64,000 bases of DNA from AG25 sp035517615 (GTDB lineage: Bacteria; Gemmatimonadota; Gemmatimonadetes; Gemmatimonadales; GWC2-71-9), in assembly GCA_035517615.1 (NCBI GenBank), contig DATIYM010000008.1, forward strand, positions 67,244 through 131,243. Reading direction: 5' to 3'. Positions within the stretch are counted from its first letter, which is position 1; each line of letters begins with the position of its first letter. Shown one piece after another: positions 15,795 through 23,879 of this stretch. The position numbers and the translations under genes were made by a program. The notes below the pieces were generated by a model. That model saw only the letters and a list, made by a program, of their open reading frames with translations, did no database searches and was not told where the DNA came from.

Positions 15795-16913
15795 TCAAAA
15801 CACTTTCGCGATCAGATCTCCCACGACATAGCCCACCGCTGCCACACCCAGTCCCACCACGAACATGTCCATCCCGCTCCGCAGCATGCCGCGGCCGGTG
15901 AAGAGGCTGCGCGCGCCGCCCACGACGAAGTGTGACATCATCGCGATGATGAACGCGATCCAGGCGGCCGAGCGACCGGAAAACACGAGGAACGGTGCGA
16001 CGGGAATAAAGGCGCCGATGGCGGTCGCCGCGCCGGTCAGCCAACCCTCGCGCAACGGCGTTGCCTGGGCTTCGCCGATCTTCAGTTCTTCGCGCACCTG
16101 CTCGCCCAGCGCGCGCTGCGGATCGCGCATGACCTCCTCCGACATGCGCCGCGCGGTGCGCGGGTCGACACCCTTGGCCTGATACAGCAACATCAGCTCT
16201 TCCTGCTCCACGTCAGGCATCAGGCGGATTTCTTCTTTTTCCATCGCGATCTCGTGCGCGTACACTTCCTGCTCGCTCTTCGCCGCGAGATATCCCGAGG
16301 CTCCCATCGACAGTGCGTCGGCGATCATGCCGGCGATCCCGGAGACCAGAATGACATGGGGGGCGACGGACGCGCCGATGACGCCGGCGACCAGGCCAAA
16401 GTTCGCGGTCAATCCATCATTGAAGCCGTACACGACGTTGCGGAGGAATCCGCCGGATTCCGTCCGGTGCCACGGCTCGGCGCTCTGGCCCGCGAGGCTC
16501 GCAAGCGTGCCGGCGTGCTCGGCCGACTCTCGGGCCAACGTGAGCGAGACCTGACGGGCGTCCTCGGCACGCGAGGCCGAATGCAGATCCATGTACCCTT
16601 TGACCTCACGTCCTTCCTCTCGCAACAGCAGCGGAAGGAGATACCGCGGGCCGAACCGGCGCCCAAGCCAGGCCATGATCCGCGCGGAAAGCGATGGACG
16701 CTCGTTGGCAGGAACGGGGTGACCGTTGTCGGCCAGCAGCTTGGCCCACAAGTCCGTGTGCCGCCGCTCCACCTGCGCCAGTTGGCGATAGATTTCCTGC
16801 TTTCGCGGGTCGGCTTCTTCGGAGGCGAGGGCGACGTAGAGGTAGGCGGCATCGAGCTCGTCCTGCCAGTGGTGCAGCCAGGAGTGCAGCGTCGGGCGGT
16901 CGGGAGCGGTCAT
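15795..16913 (-). CDS. Erythrin-VIT1 fusion (MbfA-like iron exporter)
   Basis: A 372-residue membrane protein combining an N-terminal ferritin-like (erythrin) domain, about residues 1-145, and a C-terminal VIT1/CCC1 domain. The first half has diiron-type ExxH motifs (VERRH near residue 50 and ESAEH near 125). The second half has RNVVYGFNDGLTANFGLVAG, the VIT1 entry helix, an acidic cytosolic metal-binding stretch, and four further membrane helices. Such proteins (MbfA) export or sequester ferrous iron and protect against oxidative stress. ATG 16913 follows a good promoter by 5 nt, so it is probably leaderless; a TTG at 16955 with a GAGG is the alternative. It diverges from an ECF sigma gene. 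Confidence 0.88.
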   Translation of the reverse strand: MTAPDRPTLHSWLHHWQDELDAAYLYVALASEEADPRKQEIYRQLAQVERRHTDLWAKLLADNGHPVPANERPSLSARIMAWLGRRFGPRYLLPLLLREEGREVKGYMDLHSASRAEDARQVSLTLARESAEHAGTLASLAGQSAEPWHRTESGGFLRNVVYGFNDGLTANFGLVAGVIGASVAPHVILVSGIAGMIADALSMGASGYLAAKSEQEVYAHEIAMEKEEIRLMPDVEQEELMLLYQAKGVDPRTARRMSEEVMRDPQRALGEQVREELKIGEAQATPLREGWLTGAATAIGAFIPVAPFLVFSGRSAAWIAFIIAMMSHFVVGGARSLFTGRGMLRSGMDMFVVGLGVAAVGYVVGDLIAKVF

Positions 16914-16918
16914 GCCGG

Positions 16919-16947
16919 AAGATACCGCCGGCTGCTCCAAGTTCCAA
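16919..16947 (-). promoter_or_regulatory. Promoter of the erythrin-VIT1 gene
   Basis: TTGGAA (16947-16942) and TATCTT (16924-16919) are 17 bp apart on the minus strand, and the ATG at 16913 begins 5 nt after the -10. This geometry decides between ATG 16913 and the upstream TTG 16955, which would lie before the transcript start. Confidence 0.55.
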
Positions 16948-17022
16948 GATGCCAACCACTTACCTCGCAGAGTCCGACGTGCGACGTTTGTATGCAGGGC
17001 AACATCACTAATTCATGGGGAG

Positions 17023-17562
17023 ATGAGTATCTCACTGGCCGTCTCGGATGTTCTGATCGCCCGCGCAAAATCCGGTGACCTCGAGGCGCTCGAAGCCTTG
17101 TACCGTGCCTTCGAAACCCCGGTTTACAATCTCGCGCGGCGGATCCTGCGGAGCCCCGAAGACTCCGAGGACGTGCTCCAGGAAACGTTCCTCGAGGTCG
17201 TGCGCAGCATCGGGTCGTTCCGCGGGGAAGGTCATCTCTGGGGATGGATCCGGCAGATTGCGGCGTCGAAGGCGTTGATGCGCATTCGCCGGCGCCAGGT
17301 GCGCAACGAAGAGACGTTCGACGAAGAATTCGCGGGATCGTCGGCCCAGCCAAGCGTACCGATTCGCGTCGACCTTGAACGGGCGCTCGAGAACCTGAGT
17401 GAGACCTCGAGGGCCGTCGTGTGGCTGCACGATGTCGAGGGATATACGCATGAAGAGATCGGGGACATGATGGGCAAGACAGCGAGTTTCTCGAAATCAC
17501 AATTGGCGCGCGCGCACAGCAAGTTGCGTCGCCTGCTCGGCGAGGAGCGAACGGCCGAATGA
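17023..17562 (+). CDS. ECF-type RNA polymerase sigma factor
   Basis: A 179-residue sigma-70 family member with only regions 2 and 4. Region 2 includes ARRILRSPEDSEDVLQETFL and GWIRQIAASKALMRIRRR; region 4 includes AVVWLHDVEGYTHEEIGDMM followed by the recognition helix with SKSQLARAHSKLRRLL. ATG 17023 is selected since region 2 starts close behind; a GGGGAG abuts it, unusually close for a ribosome site. The next gene overlaps by 4 bp and encodes a ZAS-type anti-sigma factor, so this is a cell-surface-signal pair. Its regulon probably includes this operon and perhaps the divergent iron exporter; no promoter consensus was established. Confidence 0.9.
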   Translation: MSISLAVSDVLIARAKSGDLEALEALYRAFETPVYNLARRILRSPEDSEDVLQETFLEVVRSIGSFRGEGHLWGWIRQIAASKALMRIRRRQVRNEETFDEEFAGSSAQPSVPIRVDLERALENLSETSRAVVWLHDVEGYTHEEIGDMMGKTASFSKSQLARAHSKLRRLLGEERTAE

Positions 17563-18140
17563 TGCATTGCACGCTTGAAGACCTGCTGGCGCTGCGCGAC
17601 AACGAGGGATCGTCGTGGGCACGACAGCATCTGGATGGGTGCGAGGTGTGCCACACCGAGCTCGACGCCATGTATCAGCGCGTGGCGCGGCTCAAGGCGC
17701 TGCCTCCGTTGTCCCCCCCGCGCAGTCGCTGGCCGGCCATCCGCAATCAGGTGCTGGCCTCGCAGGCGCGGCGCCGGCAGCGCTGGATGGCTTCGGGGTT
17801 GGCCGCCGCGGCGCTCCTTGCCGGGGTGCTCGTGCTCCGGCCGCACCAGGTGACGCCCGCTTACGCGCAGGAGCTGGTTCAGGCTAAGCAGCAGTCTGCG
17901 TCGCTCGAGGCGGAGCTGCAGAGCCTCGATCCGGACTCGCGGGTCGAGAGTGGCCGCGCGGCGGCGATGGCGGCCGTCCTGGAAGACCAGATCGCCGCCG
18001 TGGACGCGCAGCTTTCCGGTCTCGAGGGTAGGCAACCCGGAATCGGGCAGGCGGCCGTGCAGCTGTGGCAGGATCGCGTGAATCTCATGCAGCAGCTCGT
18101 CGACGTGCATGCGACGAACGCGGCGTACGTGGGTCTGTAG
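17559..18140 (+). CDS. Membrane-anchored ZAS-type anti-sigma factor
   Basis: A 193-residue protein with a zinc-binding anti-sigma motif HxxxCxxC at residues 24-31 (HLDGCEVC), a single membrane helix near residues 77-93 (ASGLAAAALLAGVLVL), and a periplasmic helical region rich in Gln, Glu and Ala that probably forms a coiled coil. It overlaps the sigma gene as ATGA, the usual arrangement for keeping the sigma factor in check. The Cys-containing zinc site could also sense redox state. The inducing signal is not evident. Confidence 0.85.
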   Translation: MMHCTLEDLLALRDNEGSSWARQHLDGCEVCHTELDAMYQRVARLKALPPLSPPRSRWPAIRNQVLASQARRRQRWMASGLAAAALLAGVLVLRPHQVTPAYAQELVQAKQQSASLEAELQSLDPDSRVESGRAAAMAAVLEDQIAAVDAQLSGLEGRQPGIGQAAVQLWQDRVNLMQQLVDVHATNAAYVGL

Positions 18141-18183
18141 CCAACCGTCTTTGCGATTGAGGGAAAGGATCGGGCCTGGCCGG

Positions 18184-19047
18184 ATGAAATGGATGTTCGC
18201 ACTCGTGGCTGTCGTGATCGTCGCGCCGGGCACAGCCCAGGCGCAGAACCCGACACGCCCCGGTGACCCGCGATACGGCTTCCCGCCCGGGGAGCACCAT
18301 GGCCGGCTTGGCGTGCTCGTCAACACGCAGGCCGATCCCGAGACTGACAGCATCGGCGCCCACATCGAAGCCGTCACTCCAGGCAGTCCCGCCGCCAGAG
18401 CCGGCCTCAAAGCTGGCGACGTGATCACCAAGTTTTCGGGCAGCGCCCTCGCGGGCGCAACCTCCGAAGAGGCGGGCGGCTCGGGCCCCGGTCGCAAGCT
18501 GGTCGAACTGGCTCGCGCTCTCGAGCCCGGCGATTCCGTGCGCGTCGAGTATCGTCGCGGCGTGGCGGTCCGGACGACGACGCTCGTCGCGGGCGACGTG
18601 AGTGTGATCTCCGGCGTCGATCGATTCGCGGTCCCACCCGGGCTTCCGGGTGGGCGCGTGTCGATGATTCCGGGGCCGGACGACTTCATGTTTTGTTTCG
18701 GCGAATGGTGCGACATGCAGATCGTGTCGCTCAACCCCGATCTCGGAGAGTATTTCGGCACGAAGGAAGGCATTCTCGTCGTCAAGGCATCGGGCGATAC
18801 GTCCCTCCCGCTCAAGAGCGGCGATGTGATCCTCGCGATCGGCGGCCGCAAACCGACTTCTGCGGCGCACGCGATGCGCATTCTCCGCTCGTACGAGGCC
18901 GGCGAGACGGTCTCGATCGACATCATGCGCCGGCAAAAGCGAGCCACGATCACGTGGCACGTGCCGGCCCGTGACAATCAAATGCATCACTTCAGATTCA
19001 GAGAGATGCGTCCCGACTCCGAGGGCGGGGACGCGCCGCAGGGCTAG
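18184..19047 (+). CDS. Periplasmic protein with two PDZ domains
   Basis: A 287-residue exported protein: signal peptide about residues 1-21 (FALVAVVIVAPGTAQAQ), then a PDZ domain with SPAARAGLKAGDVITKFSG, a linker, and a second PDZ-like domain with LPLKSGDVILAIGGRKPTSA and YEAGETVSIDIMRR. No protease domain is present, so it is not DegP itself. It follows the sigma/anti-sigma pair after 43 bp and may bind exposed protein C termini to signal envelope stress or help a protease, which is inference. ATG 18184 is chosen because the signal peptide starts there. Confidence 0.82.
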   Translation: MKWMFALVAVVIVAPGTAQAQNPTRPGDPRYGFPPGEHHGRLGVLVNTQADPETDSIGAHIEAVTPGSPAARAGLKAGDVITKFSGSALAGATSEEAGGSGPGRKLVELARALEPGDSVRVEYRRGVAVRTTTLVAGDVSVISGVDRFAVPPGLPGGRVSMIPGPDDFMFCFGEWCDMQIVSLNPDLGEYFGTKEGILVVKASGDTSLPLKSGDVILAIGGRKPTSAAHAMRILRSYEAGETVSIDIMRRQKRATITWHVPARDNQMHHFRFREMRPDSEGGDAPQG

Positions 19048-19053
19048 ACCGGG

Positions 19054-20970
19054 TTACGCGATGCGACGGGCCGCGGGAAGGGCCTGATCGAACGCGGTGA
19101 ATTCGAAGGGCTTGGGAACGTAGGGACGTCCGGTCGACGCCAGGAAATTCCGCACCCGCTCCTCGACCATTTGTCCGGTGGTAAAGACGACCCGCTCCGC
19201 GTGTTCGGGATCGCGGGCCCGCAGTTCTTCATACAGCTGCTCGCCCGACAGATCGGGCATTCGCATATCGACCACTACCGCGTCGAACTTCGCATCCCGC
19301 AGCCGCGCGAGGCCGTCGCGCCCGCTCGCCGTGGTCTCCACATCGTGGCCCCGGCTCTGGAAGTAGCGCTGCAGGGCGACGCGGACCGACGCCTCATCAT
19401 CCACCACGAGGATCCGCAGCCGCTCACCCACCGGCGTGGTGGCCGGAGCGTGTTCCGAGACTTCCTCCGTATTCGCCGCCACCAGCGGCAGCTCCACCAT
19501 GAAGCGCGCGCCGCCGCCCGGGGAGTTCTCCGCCCAGATCTTGCCATCGTGCTCCCGCACGATCCCGAGCGAGATCGAAAGGCCGAGCCCCGTTCCCGAG
19601 CCGGTGGGCTTGGTCGTGAAGAACGGGTTGAAGATCCGCTCGATGAGGTGCGAGGGAATGCCCGGTCCCGTGTCTTCGATCTCGATGCGGATCGCGTCGC
19701 CGACTCGCGCGGTGCGCACGATGAGGCGCTGCGCCTCGCGCTGCTGGCGCTCCATCGCCTGCTCCGCGTTGGTGATCAGGTTCAGGAACACCTGCTGCAG
19801 CTGGTGCGCATCGGCCATCGTGTCGGGGAGGGTTTCATCGTACTCCCGGCTGACGTCGATGCCGCGCACCCGCAGCTCGTAGCCGCGGAGCTCGAGCGTA
19901 TCGTCGAGCACCTGGTTGATCGACGTCGACGTCCGCTCCGGCTTGTGCTGCCGCGCGAACGTGAGGAGGTTCTGGACGATGCGCGAGGCGCGCCGCGCTT
20001 CCGCGTAGATCATCTCCGCCGCGGTGCGCTGGTCGGGCGGGAAGCGCTTTTCCGTGAGCAAGAGCTGGGCGAAGGCGGAGATGCCGGCGAGCGGGTTGTT
20101 CAGCTCGTGCGCCACGCCGGAAACGAGCTGGCCGATCGCCGACATCTTCTCGGACTGAATCAGCTGCTCCTGGAGCATCTTCCCGTCGGTGACGTCGCGG
20201 ATGATGCACAGCACTTCCTCGTCGCGCTTGGGGCTCGAGTACGTGACCGAAATGGTCCGTACCTCGCGGTCCTTCCGGTAGAACGCAGTCTCGTAGAGAC
20301 CCGTCTCGCCAGCCAGGGCCTTCTGGAAGTGGCCGAGCACCTTGGGGAGCTCGTCATCGGGGAGCATGGGCGCGAACCACTGCCCGATCAGCTCCTCGCG
20401 TGTGTGTCCGGAGACGATCTCGCCTGCGTGATTGACGGTCGTGAACCGGCCGTTCGCATCGAAGGTCGCGATCGCGTCAGAGGCCGACTCGACCAGGTTG
20501 CGATACCGGGCCTCGGAGCGCGCCAGCTCGTCCTGGGCGACTTTCTGCTCGGTGATGTCTCGCATCGTGGCGACCGTGCCCATGAGCTGGCCGTCCACGA
20601 TCAGCGGAGTACTGGAGACGCCCACGTCCCGCTCGGCGTCCACGCGGATGATTTTGGTTTCGTACCGCTGGTCTTCGCCGCGCTGGACCCGCCGCTCCCG
20701 CTCGGCGAACAGCGGCCGCTCGGTCGCGACGACGAGATCGTCGATCAACGTTCCGGGAAGGTCTTCGAGGGCTCGACCGAACAGTTCTGCCGCGGCGCGA
20801 TTGACCGTGAGAATCCGGCTGTCGAGACCCGTCACGACGACCGCATCGGCAAGCGCCGCGACGATCTCGCGGGCGATGACGGATGCGTCGACGGCGCCGA
20901 ACGCTCGCTTGCGCGGGGCCGCGCCGGCACGGAGTTCCCGTGCCGGTGCCGCGCGATTGCGCTTAGTCAT
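19054..20970 (-). CDS. Hybrid sensor histidine kinase (PAS-PAS-HisKA-HATPase-REC)
   Basis: A 638-residue cytosolic kinase without membrane helices. In order: a PAS domain (about 25-145), a second PAS domain (about 150-265), a HisKA helix with the phospho-acceptor histidine in LVSGVAHELNNPLAG, an HATPase domain (NLITNAEQAM, DTGPGIPSHLI, GTGLGLSI), and a C-terminal receiver (ILVVDDEASVR, phospho-Asp in AVVVDMRMPDLSG, VPKPF). The receiver is the only output visible, so phosphotransfer to another protein is expected. It is the second gene of an operon and overlaps the haem-oxygenase-like gene by 4 bp, suggesting that protein or its product is linked to the signal. Confidence 0.93.
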   Translation of the reverse strand: MTKRNRAAPARELRAGAAPRKRAFGAVDASVIAREIVAALADAVVVTGLDSRILTVNRAAAELFGRALEDLPGTLIDDLVVATERPLFAERERRVQRGEDQRYETKIIRVDAERDVGVSSTPLIVDGQLMGTVATMRDITEQKVAQDELARSEARYRNLVESASDAIATFDANGRFTTVNHAGEIVSGHTREELIGQWFAPMLPDDELPKVLGHFQKALAGETGLYETAFYRKDREVRTISVTYSSPKRDEEVLCIIRDVTDGKMLQEQLIQSEKMSAIGQLVSGVAHELNNPLAGISAFAQLLLTEKRFPPDQRTAAEMIYAEARRASRIVQNLLTFARQHKPERTSTSINQVLDDTLELRGYELRVRGIDVSREYDETLPDTMADAHQLQQVFLNLITNAEQAMERQQREAQRLIVRTARVGDAIRIEIEDTGPGIPSHLIERIFNPFFTTKPTGSGTGLGLSISLGIVREHDGKIWAENSPGGGARFMVELPLVAANTEEVSEHAPATTPVGERLRILVVDDEASVRVALQRYFQSRGHDVETTASGRDGLARLRDAKFDAVVVDMRMPDLSGEQLYEELRARDPEHAERVVFTTGQMVEERVRNFLASTGRPYVPKPFEFTAFDQALPAARRIA

Positions 20971-21641
20971 GCAGCATACGAGGCCAGCATCGACTCCCGC
21001 ATCAACGTGAGGCTCTTCGAAGAGGCAGCCGCCACCTCGTCGGGATCCTCCCCCTTCGCCACGCAGCTCTTGATGATCTCGAGCGCGTGAACGGGGTGTT
21101 CATCGTCGTACTTCGCGTGCTCCTCGAGCCACCAGCGGCCACGCGGACCGATCTTTTCATTCTTGCCCAGACCGCGCAGCGCCTTTTCGGAAATCTTCTG
21201 AGCCACGCCTTCGACGGCGTAGTTCACGGCGCCGACGGCCGTGGCGAACGCCGCCGTCCGGCACATCGAGGTCAGATAATTGTGGAACACGCGCGTTTCC
21301 GGATTCATCGGCTCCGGCACCTGGAAGCGCTGGCGCGGCACGTTGAATCCATCGCCCATGGCCCGCCACATCGCGTCGTGACGCTTCTCGACACGGATGT
21401 TATCGCGGAAAAAGGCCTGCCCATCCGCGGGCGAACGGTCGAGCAGCAATTGCAGCCACTGGGGGAAGTCCCGGATGATCGGGTAAAATGCCACCAGGAA
21501 GTTCTGAATCTTCCCGTCCGTGAGCTGATTCTCGGAGGCATCCATCACCACCGGAGTGTCGAGGATCGCCTCTCGTTGTGGCTCGAGAGCCGAATCCAAC
21601 TCAGCCACCCACGCGGGGTGGGGAGTCACCCGCACAGACAT
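20967..21641 (-). CDS. TenA/PqqC-like haem-oxygenase-fold protein
   Basis: A 224-residue all-helical protein of the haem-oxygenase-like superfamily. It has SENQLTDGKIQNFLVAFYPI, RVEKRHDAMW, EGVAQKISEKAL and EEHAKYDDEHPVHALEII, giving Glu and His residues spaced as in HO-like diiron oxidases (CADD/PqqC branch), so metal binding is plausible. The reaction is unknown. It starts with ATG 21641, preceded by GGAG at about 7 nt, and overlaps a hybrid histidine kinase gene by 4 bp, an unusual partnership. Confidence 0.75.
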   Translation of the reverse strand: MSVRVTPHPAWVAELDSALEPQREAILDTPVVMDASENQLTDGKIQNFLVAFYPIIRDFPQWLQLLLDRSPADGQAFFRDNIRVEKRHDAMWRAMGDGFNVPRQRFQVPEPMNPETRVFHNYLTSMCRTAAFATAVGAVNYAVEGVAQKISEKALRGLGKNEKIGPRGRWWLEEHAKYDDEHPVHALEIIKSCVAKGEDPDEVAAASSKSLTLMRESMLASYAA

Positions 21642-21681
21642 GCCATCTCCTTCTAGGGCGCAGCTTTTTTAGGAACTGCGA

Positions 21682-21701
21682 GCGGGTAAATCTATACCCG
21701 C
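21682..21701. promoter_or_regulatory. Inverted repeat upstream of the HO-like/kinase operon
   Basis: GCGGGTA and TACCCGC flank a 6-nt A/T-rich centre. On the minus strand the centre contains a TATAGA/TAGATT -10-like sequence, so the repeat would cover the promoter of the operon starting at 21641. It could be an operator. It lies in the 201-bp gap 21642-21842. Confidence 0.4.
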
Positions 21702-21786
21702 CAGTGAGTGACGCAAATTAAAGGCATTCGGTGACTTGGAGCACCGTCTAACCCCTTGTGTGCCAAGCAAGTCAACGCGTATGGGG

Positions 21787-21816
21787 TTGACAAGATATAT
21801 CTCACAAGAATAGCTT
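21787..21816 (+). promoter_or_regulatory. PadR gene promoter with internal palindrome
   Basis: TTGACA at 21787-21792 and TAGCTT at 21811-21816 are 18 bp apart. The spacer contains the perfect palindrome AGATATATCT (21793-21802). PadR regulators bind A/T-rich inverted repeats in their own promoters, so this is a candidate autoregulatory operator. Confidence 0.5.
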
Positions 21817-21842
21817 ACTGTAACATCGTACTGAGGCGCAAA

Positions 21843-22376
21843 ATGAGACGTGAATTCGGTTGGCAGGGATTCGGGTTCGGCCCGAGGGCCTGGGGATGGG
21901 GCGGCCGCGGCGGTCGGCGGCAGTGGTTCGGGTCGGGCGACATGAAATACGTGATTCTCAAGCTGCTGCAGGACAAACCGCGGCATGGCTACGAAGTCAT
22001 GAAGGAGCTCGAGGACCGGATGCACGGCGCCTACTCGCCGTCGCCCGGGACCGTCTACCCGACGCTGCAATGGCTCGAGGACGAGGGCTTGGTCAAAGCG
22101 CGCGACGTCGACGGCAAGAAGGTCTATGAGATCACCGACCAGGGACGGGCGTTCCTGCTCGAGCACAAGGATGTCGTGGAGGAGATCTTCGATCGCGTCG
22201 CCGATGCGGTCGAACGCACGGTTGGCGGGTCCATGGCTGAAGTGAACCGCGCCCTGGGTCAAGTCGTCAAGAACGTGTACCGGGTAGGCTGGAAAGTGTC
22301 TGACGACGCCACTCGGAAACGTCTCGCCGAGATCCTTTCGAGAACGGCCCAAGAAATCGAGACGCTCGTCACCTGA
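21843..22376 (+). CDS. PadR family transcriptional regulator
   Basis: A 177-residue regulator. After a Gly/Trp/Arg-rich N-terminal tail (about residues 1-35) comes the PadR winged helix: MKYVILKLLQDKPRHGYEVMKEL, SPSPGTVYPTLQWLEDEGLV and YEITDQGRAFL. The C-terminal helices form the dimer domain. The N-terminal tail resembles that of the many PadR regulators controlling membrane or stress genes. ATG 21843 is preceded by GAGG at 6-nt spacing. The next gene, an FAD monooxygenase on the same strand, may be its target. Confidence 0.93.
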   Translation: MRREFGWQGFGFGPRAWGWGGRGGRRQWFGSGDMKYVILKLLQDKPRHGYEVMKELEDRMHGAYSPSPGTVYPTLQWLEDEGLVKARDVDGKKVYEITDQGRAFLLEHKDVVEEIFDRVADAVERTVGGSMAEVNRALGQVVKNVYRVGWKVSDDATRKRLAEILSRTAQEIETLVT

Positions 22377-22384
22377 GCGGTGTG

Positions 22385-22416
22385 TCCGGGCGTGCAACAT
22401 GGACGCCCGGACTCGT
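22385..22416 (+). terminator. Hairpin after the PadR gene
   Basis: GTCCGGGCGT and ACGCCCGGAC form a 10-bp stem around a 9-nt loop just after the PadR stop codon. There is no clear T-run behind it, so it may be a weak or factor-assisted terminator or a processing signal before the FAD monooxygenase gene. Confidence 0.4.
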
Positions 22417-22475
22417 CTTCCCCATATTCGCCCCGCGCCCCCGCGCTCTGAACCGGAGAGGGGAAGGGGAAGACG

Positions 22476-23879
22476 TTGCAACCCACGAACACACGACAGC
22501 ACGCCATTGTCATTGGCGGCAGCCTCGCCGGACTGCTTGCCGCCCGTGTGCTGAGCGATCACTTCGCCCGCGTCACGATTGTCGAGCGTGATCGGCTCGA
22601 CGACACCAGTGAGGCCCGGAAAGGCGTTCCGCAGGGCCGGCACTTCCATGTGCTGCTCAAGCGCGGCGAGAGCATCGTCCGCGACCTGTTCCCGAGCTCC
22701 GCCGACGCGCTGATCTCGGGCGGCGCGACGGTAGTCGATATCGGCAACGACATGCGCATTTTTCAGTTTGGCAGCTACAAGGTGCGCTGCCCCACCGATG
22801 CACGGTTGTTGTTCCTCACGCGCCCCTATCTCGAACGCGAAATACGCCGTCGCGTGCTCGCCCGCCCCAACGTGGCCGCACTCGATCGGCAGGAAATCTC
22901 GGGCCTGCTTACCGATGACCTTCGCACCCGTGTCACCGGAGTGGTGGTACGAGAAGCGGGAGGGGGAGCGGAGCGAGAGGCCACGTTGCTCGCGGGAGAC
23001 CTGGTCATCGACGCGAGCGGCCGCGGCTCGCAAGCTCCAGCGTGGCTCAGGGCGCTCGGGTACGCGCCGGCGCCCGAGGAGAGCGTCACCGTGAATGTGG
23101 GCTACACGAGCCGGCTGTATCGCCGGCGGCCGGGCGACTTGCCCGGGATGAAGGCCGCCTACGTGCTCCCGCGCCCGCCGCGGGAACGCCGCTTCGGCGC
23201 GCTGTTTCCCATGGAAGACGATCGCTGGATTGCGACCCTCGGGGGATGGAGCGGCGACCATGCGCCGACCGACGACGTGGGGTTCGTGCGATTCGCGCAC
23301 AGCCTGCCCGCACCGGAAATCGGGGCGCTACTGCCGCGGCTCGAGCCCGCTTCGGACTTCGCATTCCATCAATTTCCCGCGAATCGCTGGCGGCATTACG
23401 AAAAACATCCGCGGCTGCCTGAAGGCTTTCTCGTGCTCGGCGATGCGCTGTGCAGCTTCAACCCCGTGTACGGACAGGGCATCACCGTCGCCGCCCTCGA
23501 AGCGATGGCGTTGCTCGAGAGCCTGCGCCGCAGCGCGCCCGATCGTCTCGACGACCTCGGCAGAGCCTACTTTCCCAGAGTGGCGAAAATCGTGGCGCCC
23601 GCGTGGATGCTGACGATCACCGAGGATTTCCGGCATGAAGGCGTAACCGGCAGGAAGCGAAAAGGCGCGTCGTTGCTCGAGTGGTACATCGGTCGCGTGT
23701 ACACGGCGACCGCACGCGATCCCGTCGTCTACCGCGCGTTTCTCAGAGTCCTGCTGCTGCTCGATCCGCCCACGCGCTTGCTCGAGCCATCGTTGGCTTT
23801 CCGGATCATGTTGGGTGGGCGGTCACAAGCGGCGCCATCCGGCGCCGCCGGTCTCGTAGCGCCTGAAGGGCTCGAGTGA
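22476..23879 (+). CDS. FAD-dependent monooxygenase/oxidoreductase
   Basis: A 467-residue flavoprotein of the p-hydroxybenzoate-hydroxylase/geranylgeranyl-reductase superfamily. It has the FAD dinucleotide loop VIGGSLAGLLAARVL near the N terminus, an acidic ribose-binding residue in VTIVERD, the GDLVIDASGRGS motif, and the second FAD motif GFLVLGDALCSFNPVYGQGIT. It is predicted to be soluble. It begins with TTG at 22476, preceded by a purine-rich GGGGAAG at 5 nt. The substrate is unknown; halogenases and hydroxylases of this class act on aromatic or polyene substrates. Its last 74 bp overlap tail-to-tail with hcrB. Confidence 0.85.
   Translation: MQPTNTRQHAIVIGGSLAGLLAARVLSDHFARVTIVERDRLDDTSEARKGVPQGRHFHVLLKRGESIVRDLFPSSADALISGGATVVDIGNDMRIFQFGSYKVRCPTDARLLFLTRPYLEREIRRRVLARPNVAALDRQEISGLLTDDLRTRVTGVVVREAGGGAEREATLLAGDLVIDASGRGSQAPAWLRALGYAPAPEESVTVNVGYTSRLYRRRPGDLPGMKAAYVLPRPPRERRFGALFPMEDDRWIATLGGWSGDHAPTDDVGFVRFAHSLPAPEIGALLPRLEPASDFAFHQFPANRWRHYEKHPRLPEGFLVLGDALCSFNPVYGQGITVAALEAMALLESLRRSAPDRLDDLGRAYFPRVAKIVAPAWMLTITEDFRHEGVTGRKRKGASLLEWYIGRVYTATARDPVVYRAFLRVLLLLDPPTRLLEPSLAFRIMLGGRSQAAPSGAAGLVAPEGLE

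Noticed and set aside
17015..17026. ATG at 17015 as the sigma factor start
   Set aside because: It is in another frame and reaches a TGA after three codons.
17232..18977. 581-codon minus-strand open frame
   Set aside because: It is antisense to the sigma, anti-sigma and PDZ genes, which have recognisable domains; no domain or signal is seen in the antisense product.
19171..21090. 639-codon plus-strand open frame
   Set aside because: It mirrors the histidine kinase gene on the opposite strand; the kinase motifs are decisive.
21669..23300. 543-codon minus-strand open frame
   Set aside because: It is antisense to padR and the FAD monooxygenase gene, both with clear family motifs.
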